Assembly (NCBI GenBank): GCA_036940085.1
Contig: JALLBK010000033.1
Span: 5,816 to 40,686, forward strand
Length of the DNA: 34,871 nucleotides
DNA from: Discostella pseudostelligera
Taxonomy: Eukaryota > Bacillariophyta > Thalassiosirophyceae > Thalassiosirales > Thalassiosiraceae
Direction: 5' to 3'
Shown here: one piece after another, positions 1 through 9,993 of the stretch
How positions within the stretch are numbered: position 1 is the stretch's first letter
Layout: each line of letters starts with the position of its first letter
Notes under the pieces: model-generated
The model's database searches: none
What the model was told of the DNA's origin: nothing
Seen by the model: only the letters and a program-made list of their open reading frames with translations
Translations under genes and position numbers: made by a program

Positions 1-52
1 TATGTCCCTGTCCATGCCATCTCGATCACTTTCCGCCACTTCAGACGGTGCG

Positions 53-88
53 ATGCGATGCGATGCAATGCAATGCAATGAATGCATG
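53..88 (+). repeat. Pentanucleotide (GATGC/AATGC) repeat rich in ATGs
   Basis: A run of 5-nt units (CGATG, then CAATG) lies directly upstream of the first gene. Because the unit is 5 nt, it places ATGs at 53, 58, 63, 68, 73 and 78, cycling through all three frames; further ATGs lie at 82 and 86. The ATGs at 58 and 73 share the gene's frame but meet TGA at 79-81, so the first productive in-frame ATG is at 82. Confidence 0.7.
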
Positions 89-1572
89 GAGGTCGACGAA
101 GCCTAATGAGCACCGCCATTTCTCCTTCCAAAATGAATTCTGTTCTCTGGCTGGCGCTATCAATATCAATATTTTACTGCGATGCATTCTTCCATCCTGC
201 ACCGTCAGCAATTTCATGCACCGCCGCCACCGTTATTTCTCGGACGCGTCTGCACGGAATAATCGAATGGCGAGAGCAAGCACTCGAATCGAGGTATACT
301 CTCGATGTTTATCAGCAAGCGGATTCCTCGCCAGTCATAGCTACAATCCCAATACTGCCGTTCCCATTCTCTGATGTTCTACTGCAAGGACAACGGACGC
401 AATTGAATTTATATGAGCAGCGGTTCCATGAACTCTTTCAGGATGCCATGGACAATCATTGTGGGATGGTGGGTATGGGTCTTCTTGCGGGAACTGGTAT
501 GATTACCGCGCTGCCATTGTGCGAGGTTGAATCATTTAGCAGATTCGGAGCCGAGGAAGATTGGGTGGACAGAAGAGATGGAATGGGCAATGGGAGCATT
601 TTCGTTTCAATACGGGCTGTTGGGAGGGCGAAGATTGCCGAGTCTGGTTTACTGCAAGAAGTGCCATTCATGAAAGCAAGGGTGGTGGAGCTATTCGATG
701 AAGATGTGAGCATGGATGGGAAAAGTGGCTTGAAAGAGAAGAGTACCAACAAATTGAGTGGGGTATCTTCGCCCATAGAAGTTGCCAGTCTCATAGCAGG
801 AAACATCGAACATTTATTGCTATCGCTGGCAAGCATGGAGCATAGACTGAGAGAAGTCGAGGTGAATGAGAACGATAGCAACAAGACGGGTGACGCCGGT
901 AAAGAGTATTCCAATTCTGCAGAGGAACTTGCGCCAAACGTAGGGAGAGAATCAGAAGCGAAAGACGACGAGGATGAAATTATGAACAGAAGAATTGTCA
1001 CTGCACGATTGGTGAGGATAATTTTGCATACGTCATTGCCCAACGAAACCTTGAGTACAACTTCTTACTTCTGTGCTCGTACTCTTTGCATCTGCTAGGA
1101 ATATCTGTTTATGCAAGACTCGAATGAAGGAGTTGACGATGGAAATACTGAGGTAGGAGGAGGTAATGTAGAAAATGATGACGAGGACATGGATGACGAA
1201 GACGACAAGCCAGAAGATGACACCGACAAAACGATTGACAGAGTAGAGCAATTCCGTCAAGCCTTCGAAAGTGCGAAGGAGACAGACACCTTTGGTTATG
1301 TGCTTCAACCAACACTTGACAATCCAAAATCAGAGGCGAAGGGAGCAGCGGTTCGGACAGCCAAAGATCTTGCGGCTATCAGCTGGGCCGCATTCTGCAC
1401 GGGGGAGAAGAATAATATCGGGAGAGATGTGATGAAAATTCAAGCATTGGATATGACGAATGTAGTGCAGCGACTGCAGTTGGCAGCGGCCATGCTGAGG
1501 GACGAGAAGAAGAAATGTATGGCGAAGTTGGTATCGGCAGGGATCAAAGACACAATGACTGAAGAGGAATGA
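82..1572 (+). CDS. Plastid-targeted LON substrate-binding-domain protein (no protease domain)
   Basis: Two exons, 82..1011 and 1099..1572, joined across an 87-nt phase-0 intron (donor GTGAGG, acceptor CTGCTAG), give about 467 residues. Residues ~95-200 resemble the N-terminal LON domain: IPILPFPFSDVLLQG, then a conserved Glu in NLYEQRFHEL, then a glycine-rich GMVGMGLL strand. There is no AAA+ ATPase or Ser/Lys protease region, so this is a LON-domain-only protein, a type common in plastids, probably involved in substrate binding or protein quality control. The N-terminus has a hydrophobic stretch ending at C-D-A/F-F-H-P, resembling a diatom signal peptide plus transit peptide. The start may therefore be 82, 106 or 133; Met at 133 gives the cleanest signal peptide. 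The middle (exon 1 end and exon 2 start) is acidic and low complexity, and the C-terminus is helical and Lys-rich. It is tail-to-tail with DRG2. The domain call is moderately sure; the function is inferred. Confidence 0.62.
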
Positions 1573-1686
1573 TCAAAAGTGCTTGCAACGTGGTGGATCA
1601 AAAAATGAACATATCTTGAGTCTACAGCTACGCGAAATAACCATATCGGTGTCGAGGCATCTCATATTTAGTACGGATTATCGCAT

Positions 1687-3686
1687 TCATCCACGAAGTT
1701 TGCTCTGCTTCTTCTTTTTCGCATCGAACTTCTTTTTGTGGTACTAAAACAAAGTCGAGATGTGTCAAGATGACTTGATAAAAAAATCGTTCCCTACAAC
1801 GACACGTAACATCAAAGTATCTGGCTCACCTTATCACTGAATCCCTGCACCATAGCTTGGTAGTTTTTATTTTGCCTCTGTTGTGAATTTGTTTTGGTGA
1901 CAACCTGTACGACGTCCTCATCCTGCAACTGGTGGTTCACTCCACACCTTTGCGGAGAATGCTTGGCGGATTTGCCCCACACCATGGCTGCAAGCCGCAA
2001 AGACGCACATTAAGATATTTAGAGTAAGATGACGATAAATCTAAGCACAGAAGCAGGTCAAATTTCGTCCTCACCGAAATTAAAGTCTCTAAGCATGTGG
2101 GTGGAGACGTTTTGACATAAGGCTTTCACCGTTGTCCCCTTTCGAATGGCAGAGAGAACCACTGGCTCAGCCAAATCAGGTGGGTTTCCCTTCCTTTTAG
2201 TATAAACCCTCGTCAAGCCCAAGTAATCCCAAATCATCGCCTGCAAAGAGAGAACATCAGGATACTTAAATAAGGGCGGAGACCCGAAGTGTGCATCCAA
2301 ACAAACATAATACACACCTTCAATGGATCATCCTCCAGCGGCTCTGCAATATTATATTTCTTTGCCACACTGCCGACTAGTGAATGTGGCATGCGGGCCA
2401 GCTGATCCACCTCTTCAATTGTAATAGTATCAATTTTGTTGTAAAAATAGCACGTTGGCTTGTAAACTCTGATGAAGTTGAACAAGATGAAACAGCGTCG
2501 AGAGCTGCTATGAGGTTTCAGCGGTAACTTGATGACACGGTAAGCGCTCAGATACTTACCTGTTACCCACAATAACGTCAACAAGCTGATCAACGCTAAT
2601 ATCTTCCCTCGCCAACAAATCAGCGGACGTAATTCTGTACTCTCTCATTATCTGCGTCGCCAACTTCTGTGGATCCGGTCCAAGCTTTGTCAATGGGACC
2701 GTGCTCGCAAACCTCACTCCTCCCGATGCCTTTTTCGTGAATGTAACATCTGGAGGGCGTTCATTCAATCGTATCCCCACTGTCTCTAATTCATTTTCCA
2801 AGATCTCACGATGACGATTCAATCCCTCCTTGCCTGCATCCAAAACGTTAGAATGGCGTCTGCATTACGAGCGCATGCGATAACCTCCCGTCCACGCCCT
2901 TTGCCATGCGCCGCGCCCTCAATGATACCTGGCAAATCTAGCACCTGGATCTTACTCTTCTTGTAGTGCATAGTACCAGGAATGCAGGTTAAGGTTGTAA
3001 ATTCGTAATCGGCAGCCTCACTCTCCGTCCCCGTCAACTTGCATTGAAGGGTGGATTTCCCAACGGAAGGGAAACCGATGAGGGCAACGCGAGCGTCACC
3101 AAGTCTAGCTACATCGAACCCCTCGCTGGCTGTGCGTTGTGAAATTGATATCATATGGGAAATGACCGAGACAAAAACGTAGAGTGACATCATTAGAATA
3201 ACAAAATTGCAATTGCAGGCTTCACTCGTCCATCGGTACTCACGTCCACCACCACCTCCTCCACCTTGCTCAATAAGCAGTTCGTTCCTTAGTTTTGCAA
3301 GCTTTGCCTTGAGTGTACCCAAATGATAATTGGTCGCCTTGTTTTTTTGAGCTAAGTTAGTCCAACGGATATGAGTTAATATTTTTTTGAGCAGGCGAGG
3401 GAGTTAGTGATGGGGGTAATGGTAATGGTGATGAAATGAGGAGGAACAAAGCATTGTACGCGTGTACTCACTGCGGGCCATTTCCGCCTCAATCTCCTGC
3501 AATAGCATATTGGAATAATACGAGGTAAACGGGGAAAAATAAGTTAGTTCCAATTACGACGTTGCTTAATTCGATTAATGTAATAATAATTCATGTTCAT
3601 GACACGTTATGATTATCCGACGCAACCCCCACCCACCGCCTACGGCTATGACGACGACGCACCTTGATCTTTTCCATGACGCCCAT
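1687..3686 (-). CDS. DRG2: Developmentally regulated GTP-binding protein (DRG2-type)
   Basis: Eight exons on the minus strand: 3663..3686, 3472..3496, 3244..3351, 2560..3129, 2318..2468, 2075..2240, 1830..1987, 1687..1743. The product starts [17 protein letters not shown], the family N-terminus. It continues with the Walker A loop GFPSVGKST, the G3 motif DLPG, the G4 motif NKID, and a C-terminal TGS domain ([27 protein letters not shown]). Exon 8 adds a Lys-rich tail ([13 protein letters not shown]). A run of Gly sits before the G domain. The family GTPase binds ribosomes with a DFRP partner and acts in translation. Oddity: within exon 4, near 2840-2855, the reading frame shifts by one base between ADAIL and VLDAGKEG, both of which match the family. 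This is either a sequencing or assembly indel, a damaged allele, or a 35-nt intron (2834..2868) with GT-AG ends that restores frame. Gene identity is firm; intactness is not. Confidence 0.9.
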
Positions 3687-4017
3687 GATGACAGGTTTTG
3701 TTTATTATCGTGTGCGGCGAATAGAGAGATGATATTGCTGCAATTATCGCGAGGGTGGTTCTGTGGTTGATGCGGGTTGTCGACTGGTGGATGGTGAATG
3801 TAAAAATGAAGTTGTTGTTGTTGGAGCTTTTTTTCTCTTGAAACTCAACTTAACTTTGCTTGTTGTGTTGCTTGTTGCTTCCAAGCTGGCGAGAATGGCG
3901 GGAAAAAGAGTGGGGCGATAAATGGCGATTTTGGGGAAAATGGCGGGAAGATGGCCGGCACAGTCCACATCATGATGTTGTATCCGATCCACGCATTTCC
4001 CATTTTTGACATTGACC
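3687..4017. promoter_or_regulatory. Divergent promoter DRG2 / SRR1-like
   Basis: This 331-nt head-to-head region has two TGGCGGGAA elements (3896-3904 and 3941-3949), the motif found in most promoters of the window. They are nearer the SRR1-like start at 4018. No clear TATA box or gene is seen. Confidence 0.45.
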
Positions 4018-5448
4018 ATGACCACCGCCATGGCCGACGAATGGACGGTAGTACCTCGCCGCTCGAGCACCAAAAACCGACATCACCACCATGACAGGAA
4101 AAGATCATCTCGTAGATCCAATATACAGCGCTGTACAGGTGATAGTGGTCTCTACTCTGCAGTTGCTAGCGGCAGCGGCTCGACGAATCAAGTCGGCGAC
4201 GACCGTACTAGAAGATGTGACGAACACAGTCAAAGCCTGACGGAGGAGAAACAACGAGAGGAGAAAGAACAAACAAAGGCTGACATTTTGGAATGCATGG
4301 TAGCATTGAAGAATCATCTACATTCAGGAAATAATCTCGCCGATCCTTTCGTTGTTTTAATGAATGAGGCTACGGCGTCGTCGTCGTCGTCTTCGCCGTC
4401 ACCGGCAGAGTACCTTGAGCGTGCACACAACACCGTGCAGGAGAACTCAAGAAGTCAAGCCAACGATTCAAATTGTTTACATCTTCGTGAAATAGTGGCA
4501 TATGGTATTGGCAATTTCGCGATAGAGCGGTTTCGTGCTCCGATGCTACAGCTAGCATTATTGCTACTCACCCGAAGATGGGCTGCCGCGTACTCCACAA
4601 AACAATCCACACAATCCGACCATGTCAATCAACCTCTATTTACAGACATTAGCAATGAAGCCGAATCTTATATAGATAGATCAGAAGAATCATTTCAGAA
4701 CGACCAGAGACAAGTACCCATCTATTACTACGATCCATGCATCCTGTCAGCTGAGAAAGAGTTATTGGACACATTTCATATTCATGTTTTGGAATCAAAT
4801 GAGATGGGAAAATTATCGTTGGAATCAATGCGTTTGCAATATCATCAACAACAGTCGGCTGACAATGCATCACCATCCCTGTCACCACAACTATCATCAG
4901 CGACAAATCAACGTGAATCCAAACATTCACTCACCACTCTATACTTCATGCCGCATTGCCCCATGCAACTTTACTGCAATGTTCTTTGGGCAAATTGGTA
5001 CTATATTTTCCCACATTCAACAGAAATCCAAGAGATATGCGATACTGACCATGGTTTCAACACTACATCATCCAACAACACTGATCAATCAATCCAATCC
5101 AACAGCGGCGACAAAAGTTCCATCATTATTTTTGGTAACAGCTTCCAGACATATGACGAACGAACAATATCATCTGAGAGTCGATCGAATCCAACAAATG
5201 GGGTGATTCGAATTGCTCCCTATACAAAAGAAATCCCCATCAGTTTCAGTAGCAACACGGACAGGAAATGTGGTGGCGGTGGTGGAGAATTAATCGTTGA
5301 TGCATTGCGTCATTTGGGCACGGCGTTCAATGATTGCAATATCATTTACTTTGACCGCAATATAGTTGCAGCGGATAGTACACTTCCGGAACGTCCTGAA
5401 GAGTGGACTGCATCGCAGGATTCTGGTAGGGATTGTGAACTGAGATGA
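4018..5448 (+). CDS. SRR1-like domain protein
   Basis: A single-exon gene of 476 residues from the ATG at 4018; the ATG at 4030 has a better context (GCCATGG) and may be used. Family signatures appear in order: YGIGNF (about residue 164), a YYDPCILSAEKELL stretch, H-V-L-E-S-N-E-M-G-K, an HCPMQLYCNVLWANW block that matches the family's 'HC...LYNNLLWSNW', then IIIFGNSFQTYDER, and F-N-D near the C-terminus. SRR1 proteins of plants (light and clock signalling) and Ber1 of yeast share this domain; the biochemical activity is poorly defined. The N-terminal 60 residues are His/Arg/Ser-rich. Low-complexity Ser runs come from a (TCG)n tract near 4377-4394. Asn/Ser-rich inserts lengthen it compared with typical 250-350-residue relatives. 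No intron is needed to keep the domain intact. Confidence 0.82.
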   Translation: MTTAMADEWTVVPRRSSTKNRHHHHDRKRSSRRSNIQRCTGDSGLYSAVASGSGSTNQVGDDRTRRCDEHSQSLTEEKQREEKEQTKADILECMVALKNHLHSGNNLADPFVVLMNEATASSSSSSPSPAEYLERAHNTVQENSRSQANDSNCLHLREIVAYGIGNFAIERFRAPMLQLALLLLTRRWAAAYSTKQSTQSDHVNQPLFTDISNEAESYIDRSEESFQNDQRQVPIYYYDPCILSAEKELLDTFHIHVLESNEMGKLSLESMRLQYHQQQSADNASPSLSPQLSSATNQRESKHSLTTLYFMPHCPMQLYCNVLWANWYYIFPHSTEIQEICDTDHGFNTTSSNNTDQSIQSNSGDKSSIIIFGNSFQTYDERTISSESRSNPTNGVIRIAPYTKEIPISFSSNTDRKCGGGGGELIVDALRHLGTAFNDCNIIYFDRNIVAADSTLPERPEEWTASQDSGRDCELR

Positions 5449-5468
5449 AACTTTGTGGAGGCCATCCT

Positions 5469-5484
5469 ATCTCTCTAGAGAGAT
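5469..5484. terminator. 16-nt perfect palindrome after SRR1-like stop
   Basis: ATCTCTCTAGAGAGAT is fully self-complementary and lies 20 nt past the stop codon. A second, shorter inverted pair (TACCT...AGGTA) follows at about 5488-5504. It could fold in the 3' UTR; a role in 3'-end formation is only a guess. Confidence 0.3.
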
Positions 5485-5544
5485 TACTACCTCGTATCTA
5501 GGTAGCGTTCATGTAAAATTGCTTTGTTTCACCATGGTGTACGT

Positions 5545-5592
5545 AGCTGATTTCACGAAGGACCTCGCAGCTGTTTTCACGAAGGACCTCGT
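5545..5592. repeat. Two 24-nt tandem copies between SRR1-like and amine oxidase genes
   Basis: Positions 5545-5568 and 5569-5592 are near-identical (core TTTCACGAAGGACCTCG), differing at two positions. They lie about 100 nt upstream of the amine oxidase ATG at 5685, so they may be promoter or 5' UTR sequence of that gene. Confidence 0.7.
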
Positions 5593-5684
5593 ATGGTCTT
5601 GACCCCGCCAAAACTGGACATGAACTCAGTATGGTTCGTATCTACTCAGCAGCAACAACACATAAACACTGAGACGATGAGACG

Positions 5685-6917
5685 ATGGCCATTCACACTG
5701 ACATCATTGACGTTTGCATCGTCGGCGCAGGCTTGAGTGGTGTATATGCCGCATACTTACTTCAGGGCTATTCTGTAGCAGTATTCGACGCAAGATGTCG
5801 TGTAGGAGGTCGGCTTCTGACGGCGGAAGAACAGGGCGGCGTCGATTTGGGAGGATCGTGGATTTGGCCTAGATCTGAATACGTGATGAAACGATTTGTT
5901 GACCAGCTTCGTATTGAAACCGTCGATCAATACGTAAATGGGGAATCATTCGTGCGGACTTCTGACGGCAAAAGACTCTCTATCCCTCCTGGAGAGGCGA
6001 GCCGATATATTGCTTGTGGTGGCGGAGCAGTTCGAGTTTCTAGTGGTGCGGCAAGTATTGTTCATACATTGCTGCAAAATGATAAGCATGATACACATGA
6101 TAACTTATCAATCCATTTAGGCATGAGAGTGGTTGGAATTGAGCACGGTGGTGATGTAATGAGAGTGATTTACGAGGCGGAAGAAACCAACAACAAAGTT
6201 GGAACAAAATCGATAAGATGTCGCGCCGCAATACTTGCAGCGCCACCGAAAGTGCTTGCTAATTCAATACGTTTCCATCCACCCTTGCCAAAAATCAAGA
6301 TTGATAGCATGCTTGCGACGCCTACATGGATGGAAGACTATGGCAAGGTGGCAGTGTCCTTTCCCCAAAATTGGTGGCGAAGACTCAACATGAGTGCCGT
6401 ATCAATTGACCAGAAAGGACCTGTCTCAACTTGGTGGGAGTCCTGCTCTGGTAATGATGGAGATGGTCTATATCCTACACTGACGGGATTTGTTACTGCC
6501 ACTGGAGCGAAATATTTGCAAAAGTTAGAAAATTCCGAGGCTCTACATGATCATGTAATGGATTCATTAACCGACATTTACGCTATCGACGCGGCTGAGA
6601 TGGGGATGCAATTAGATTCGGTAGGGGTGAAAATTAATGGGTCTGCAGATATACATGGCATCAGTGTTGTGAAGGGGGGCATCATTGTATCTTATAAGAG
6701 TTGGCTGAAAGATTGTCACACTAATACTCCACCATCGGACGTTGATTCGACATGTTGTTATGGAGATGTAAATTTACAAAGAAGTGTCGGATCTCTATTT
6801 TTTGCGGGCACGGAAACATCACACGGAAGTGGGCACATGGAGGGAGCCATAGTTTCTGCCCAACGCGCAGTAGAAGAGGTAATTCAATATCTAAGGCTGA
6901 TGGGTACGACCGGATAG
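5685..6917 (+). CDS. Flavin-containing amine oxidase (monoamine oxidase-like)
   Basis: A single-exon gene of 410 residues. The N-terminal Rossmann motif VGAGLSGVYAAYLL binds the FAD ADP part, followed by the acidic end of strand 2 (VFDAR) and the GGR sequence RVGGRLLT. GGVDLGGSWIWP is the family's conserved second motif. The C-terminal FAD-contact motif is FFAGTETSHGSGHMEGAIVSA. These define the amine oxidase / polyamine oxidase / MAO group; the substrate cannot be told from sequence. No obvious signal peptide or PTS1 (C-terminus is TTG), so a cytosolic location is likely. The usual C-terminal membrane anchor of animal MAO is missing. The stop codon is only 19 nt from the stop of the convergent acyltransferase gene, so the two transcripts probably overlap at their 3' ends. 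Confidence 0.85.
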   Translation: MAIHTDIIDVCIVGAGLSGVYAAYLLQGYSVAVFDARCRVGGRLLTAEEQGGVDLGGSWIWPRSEYVMKRFVDQLRIETVDQYVNGESFVRTSDGKRLSIPPGEASRYIACGGGAVRVSSGAASIVHTLLQNDKHDTHDNLSIHLGMRVVGIEHGGDVMRVIYEAEETNNKVGTKSIRCRAAILAAPPKVLANSIRFHPPLPKIKIDSMLATPTWMEDYGKVAVSFPQNWWRRLNMSAVSIDQKGPVSTWWESCSGNDGDGLYPTLTGFVTATGAKYLQKLENSEALHDHVMDSLTDIYAIDAAEMGMQLDSVGVKINGSADIHGISVVKGGIIVSYKSWLKDCHTNTPPSDVDSTCCYGDVNLQRSVGSLFFAGTETSHGSGHMEGAIVSAQRAVEEVIQYLRLMGTTG

Positions 6918-6936
6918 AATATTAGTAGTAGAACGA

Positions 6937-8214
6937 TTATTCTTTTGCTTTATTTTCAATATCAACTTCCGAAACCCTCTTTCCAATCTCCTCGATATAT
7001 CGCTTGGCGAAGACATGGAAGTAATACGTGGCACCATTGGCCAGTGCAATCACAAATATTACTGCCAAGTACAACACATGTAACCAGATGGAGTGCCAAA
7101 GCAACGGAACGACAACAAATGTAATAACGGTGTAGAGGGCTTGAATCAAAACAAAAGTTGGAAGCTGATTATGCTCTCCAAAGATGCTCAGAAGTTTGTA
7201 AGACGCGGAATCTTTCTTCCTCGTCAACCAACGCAACGATGTCATAATTTCGGTATTGTAGTCGAGCTTTCCCTTTGACACCACCTCCGTCTTGATCAGG
7301 TAAAAGGATTGCCACAACACGTAATAACAGAAGGGAGTCCACAAGAAATCATTGCCAATGTTTATAATTGTCCCATCAATCTCTTCATAGTAGGGAAAAG
7401 TTCTATTTACAAGATGGCACTCCCAGCGACGGCAAAATGTAACCAAAGCCGGAAGGATATGAATGAACATAGACGTCATCTTATCCATGGAATGGAACAC
7501 AAGGCTATTCCTCCACATGACGATCGCCAAGAGAAGTGGTCCATTGCTGATGGAGAACATTGCCTTTCCAAGTAGTATATTGTTCGGGTATTTATATATG
7601 TGTATCATCATCATCAGTTGCGCGTAGTAACAGAAATCGTACATGAAGTAATGTTGCAGGTCGGCTCGATAAATGATGTACCGAAGAATCAGCAATGGAA
7701 CTAGCAGCGCAGTATACAATGTTGCCATTTCAGCCGGAGCAAGAAGGAGCACAGCCTCGATGATCATGATTGTTAATACACCACACACAAAGGATATTTT
7801 GTCCATGGTCATGACAATTCCAGGCTCGCGCAAAAGCTGTTTCAACTTGACCCGACGAGTGTGTATGTTATGTTCCAAGATTTTCCTCTGCGCTTGTGCA
7901 AGCTTATGAAGCTTAATCCGATGGTGGCGTGCACGTCCACGGAAGTGAAAGTTGTTTGTTCCTTTATTTTCATCCTCCTCTAAAAGCCCATCTCGTGCAA
8001 ATTCATGATCCTCTGAACTGGAAATTGACGACGACGACGATTCAGCAGCGGTGGCGGTTGCTGTCGACTCTTGCGCCTGTTGCAGTATGTCATCATAATA
8101 TATAACTTCCATCGCATCAAAGAAATCTAAGCTATCATTTCTGCGGTGAACAATCCCACTGGAGTCGATGGGGAGAACGGAGGCGGAGGATTCTGATTCG
8201 GCCATAGTCATCAT
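6937..8214 (-). CDS. GPC1: Glycerophosphocholine acyltransferase (GPC1 / DUF2838 family)
   Basis: A single-exon gene of 425 residues. The first ~140 residues are soluble and acidic/Ser-rich, with a basic helix before the membrane part. Seven to eight hydrophobic segments follow from about residue 145 to 405. The diagnostic block is WRNSLVFHSMDKMTSMFIH, preceded by a short NGPLL motif and by DLQHYFMYDFCYY. These match the family of yeast Gpc1, an ER membrane enzyme that acylates glycerophosphocholine to lyso-PC in phospholipid remodelling. The start at 8214 (Met-Met-Thr-Met) is the first ATG of the frame and lies beside the divergent VTC1-like promoter region. Homologue identity is good; substrate range is inferred from the family. 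Confidence 0.85.
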   Translation of the reverse strand: MMTMAESESSASVLPIDSSGIVHRRNDSLDFFDAMEVIYYDDILQQAQESTATATAAESSSSSISSSEDHEFARDGLLEEDENKGTNNFHFRGRARHHRIKLHKLAQAQRKILEHNIHTRRVKLKQLLREPGIVMTMDKISFVCGVLTIMIIEAVLLLAPAEMATLYTALLVPLLILRYIIYRADLQHYFMYDFCYYAQLMMMIHIYKYPNNILLGKAMFSISNGPLLLAIVMWRNSLVFHSMDKMTSMFIHILPALVTFCRRWECHLVNRTFPYYEEIDGTIINIGNDFLWTPFCYYVLWQSFYLIKTEVVSKGKLDYNTEIMTSLRWLTRKKDSASYKLLSIFGEHNQLPTFVLIQALYTVITFVVVPLLWHSIWLHVLYLAVIFVIALANGATYYFHVFAKRYIEEIGKRVSEVDIENKAKE

Positions 8215-8690
8215 CGTGCAACGAATACGATATCAAAGACCCATTGCTCCATGCATGCTCACTCTCCACTGCATTGCATGCATGCAGATGCATGCTCTCT
8301 CTCCAACATCCACTCTCCACTCAGATTTGGCGGGAAAGAGATGCACAGATTTCCCGCCATATTTTTGCCAGCAGGTCGTCCTTCCAAAGATATTTATCTT
8401 ATTCCTCTGTACAAATATTCGCCAAAGTTTTGAGTTGAGAAGCAAGCGATCATATACGTGTTCCTACGTGCTTGGTTTACGAGAGATTCAACGCAGAAAA
8501 AAATGGCGCCTTTCAAGAAGGTCGGTGTCCACCGCCACCGCCACCTTCACCACCTTTCACCATACTTACACCATGACAAAAGATTTTGTTGTTGCCTCGA
8601 ATCCGCGGCAAAACGACAGTAGAGTGTCCATTCAGTATCTTTAGCTTTAGTCTGCCACTGCACATAAACTGAGGGATTAATAGATCAACC
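8215..8690. promoter_or_regulatory. Divergent promoter GPC acyltransferase / VTC1-like
   Basis: The region carries an inverted pair of GC elements, TTTGGCGGGAAA at 8326-8337 and TTTCCCGCC at 8350-8358, facing each other across 12 nt. Several overlapping GCATGCATGC (RY-type) repeats lie between about 8252 and 8296. No convincing gene is seen. Confidence 0.5.
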
Positions 8691-9474
8691 ATGCCATCCG
8701 AAAGAACTCCATTGATGAAAGGGGGGGTCGTCCCTCCATCCGACGCATCGGGAGACAAACCCACCGTCTACTTCTTGGAGCGGCAAAAGTCTGAGGCGAT
8801 TGCCAAGGATGCTGTGGAAATTGAGACCGTCCCCGAGGGGAGCACCCTCGAAGAATTCAGCCCTCGACCTGTTTCCGTGACGCGTGGTACATCTTCTTCA
8901 CGCCAAGCTGCCTCGTCGCGCCCTGGTTGGTTCGACTTCTTCTCAAATATTGGCAAGAAATCGAATGCCTTCGCCGCCACTGGTGGCGGCGCGTCTGGTC
9001 TCGACGCTTTCCCCCGCAAGGCCCCAGTGAAGATCGACCCTAAGGTCTTCTTTGCTAACGAGCGTACTTTCTTGGCATGGATGCACGTGTCGGTTATTTT
9101 GGCCGGTGCGAGTGTGGCGATTGTTTCCTTCACTGACTCTCATCACTCGTTGACGAGTCAGCTGTACGGAATTATTCTGCTTCCGGTGTCGATTGCATTC
9201 ATCCTCTATGCTATGACGCAATGTAAGTCCATTTTCTTCGGGGGGGGGCAGCTTGTATGCGTTTGATAGCATGTTTCGTTTGCACAAATTCATGACGCTC
9301 ATTACTTTTTGCATCGCCACTCTCTTTGACATGTCAGACTCGAGAAGGGCAAGCATGATTCGCAGGAAGGCACCCGGACCGTACGTGGACATTGTTGGCC
9401 CTACAGTATTGACGGTCATTCTTATGATCTCGATTGTTGCGCAATTTTCGATTAAGCTCTTTACGTTGATGTAA
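8691..9474 (+). CDS. VTC1: VTC1-like polyphosphate-polymerase complex membrane subunit
   Basis: Two exons, 8691..9222 and 9338..9474, joined across a 115-nt phase-1 intron (donor GTAAGT, acceptor TGTCAG), give 222 residues. The C-terminal ~110 residues hold the VTC1 / DUF202 signature KVFFANERTFLAWMH, three membrane segments, an RRKAP loop and the closing IGPTVL-like helix (VDIVGPTVLTVILM). In the family this subunit sits in acidocalcisome or vacuole membranes with VTC4, which makes polyphosphate from ATP. The first ~110 residues (ERTPLM, then Ser/Pro-rich) are longer than in yeast Vtc1 (129 residues). They lack the SPX and polymerase domains of VTC2-4. ERTPLM resembles an acidic-dileucine-type sorting signal, as inference. 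Confidence 0.87.
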
Positions 9475-9666
9475 AAGGGAGTAACCATGAGATCCAAAGA
9501 TTGTCGGTGCATGTAAAGTTGTGAAGAGGAAGAGTGATCGTCGACGCATATGAATGAATACAAAACACTAGATAATAATTGATCATTCATCACCCGAATT
9601 ATTACTTATCGCGCTCATCGTCGTCGATCCCTTCCAAATCACTTCCGGGGGTGACCGTACCTCTCA

Positions 9667-9822
9667 GTCGAGTCATCGATCTCCCGCCAATTCACTTCCG
9701 CCACGTGTAAGCATCCGTTGTCGAGTCATCAATCTCCCGCCGATTTGCTGCCACGTGTAAGTATTTTATGAGTCGAGTCATCGATTTCCCGCCATCTCCA
9801 GCCATCTCCCGCCACTCCCGCC
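9667..9822. promoter_or_regulatory. Repeated composite promoter module upstream of DGAT2
   Basis: Three imperfect direct copies begin with GTCGAGTCATC at 9667, 9720 and 9772, each followed by CCCGCC (9681-9688, 9734-9741, 9785-9793). The first two end with CCACGTGTAAG (to 9711 and to 9761). Two extra CTCCCGCC elements lie at 9806-9813 and 9815-9822. Each copy joins a GAGTCA (bZIP-like half site), a CCCGCC box and a CACGTG E/G-box. The same combination recurs inverted at 12921-13054. Confidence 0.6.
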
Positions 9823-9993
9823 ATGGCATCGCGCATCGCCCCTCGTACTCCTATCTACTACGTCGTCGTCGTCGTCGTCGTCCACCTCCGCTCCGCTCCA
9901 TTTCATATCTATCATCCAGTCACAACATCCACGCTGTGAAGACTGAAGAGAGCTTGCATATTATTATTGAGCAACCACCGGCATCGACATTTT

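Noticed and set aside
1055..1098. 44-nt intron (GTACAA donor) in the LON gene
   Set aside because: It gives the wrong frame and an early stop; the GTGAGG donor at 1012 with the same acceptor keeps the frame.
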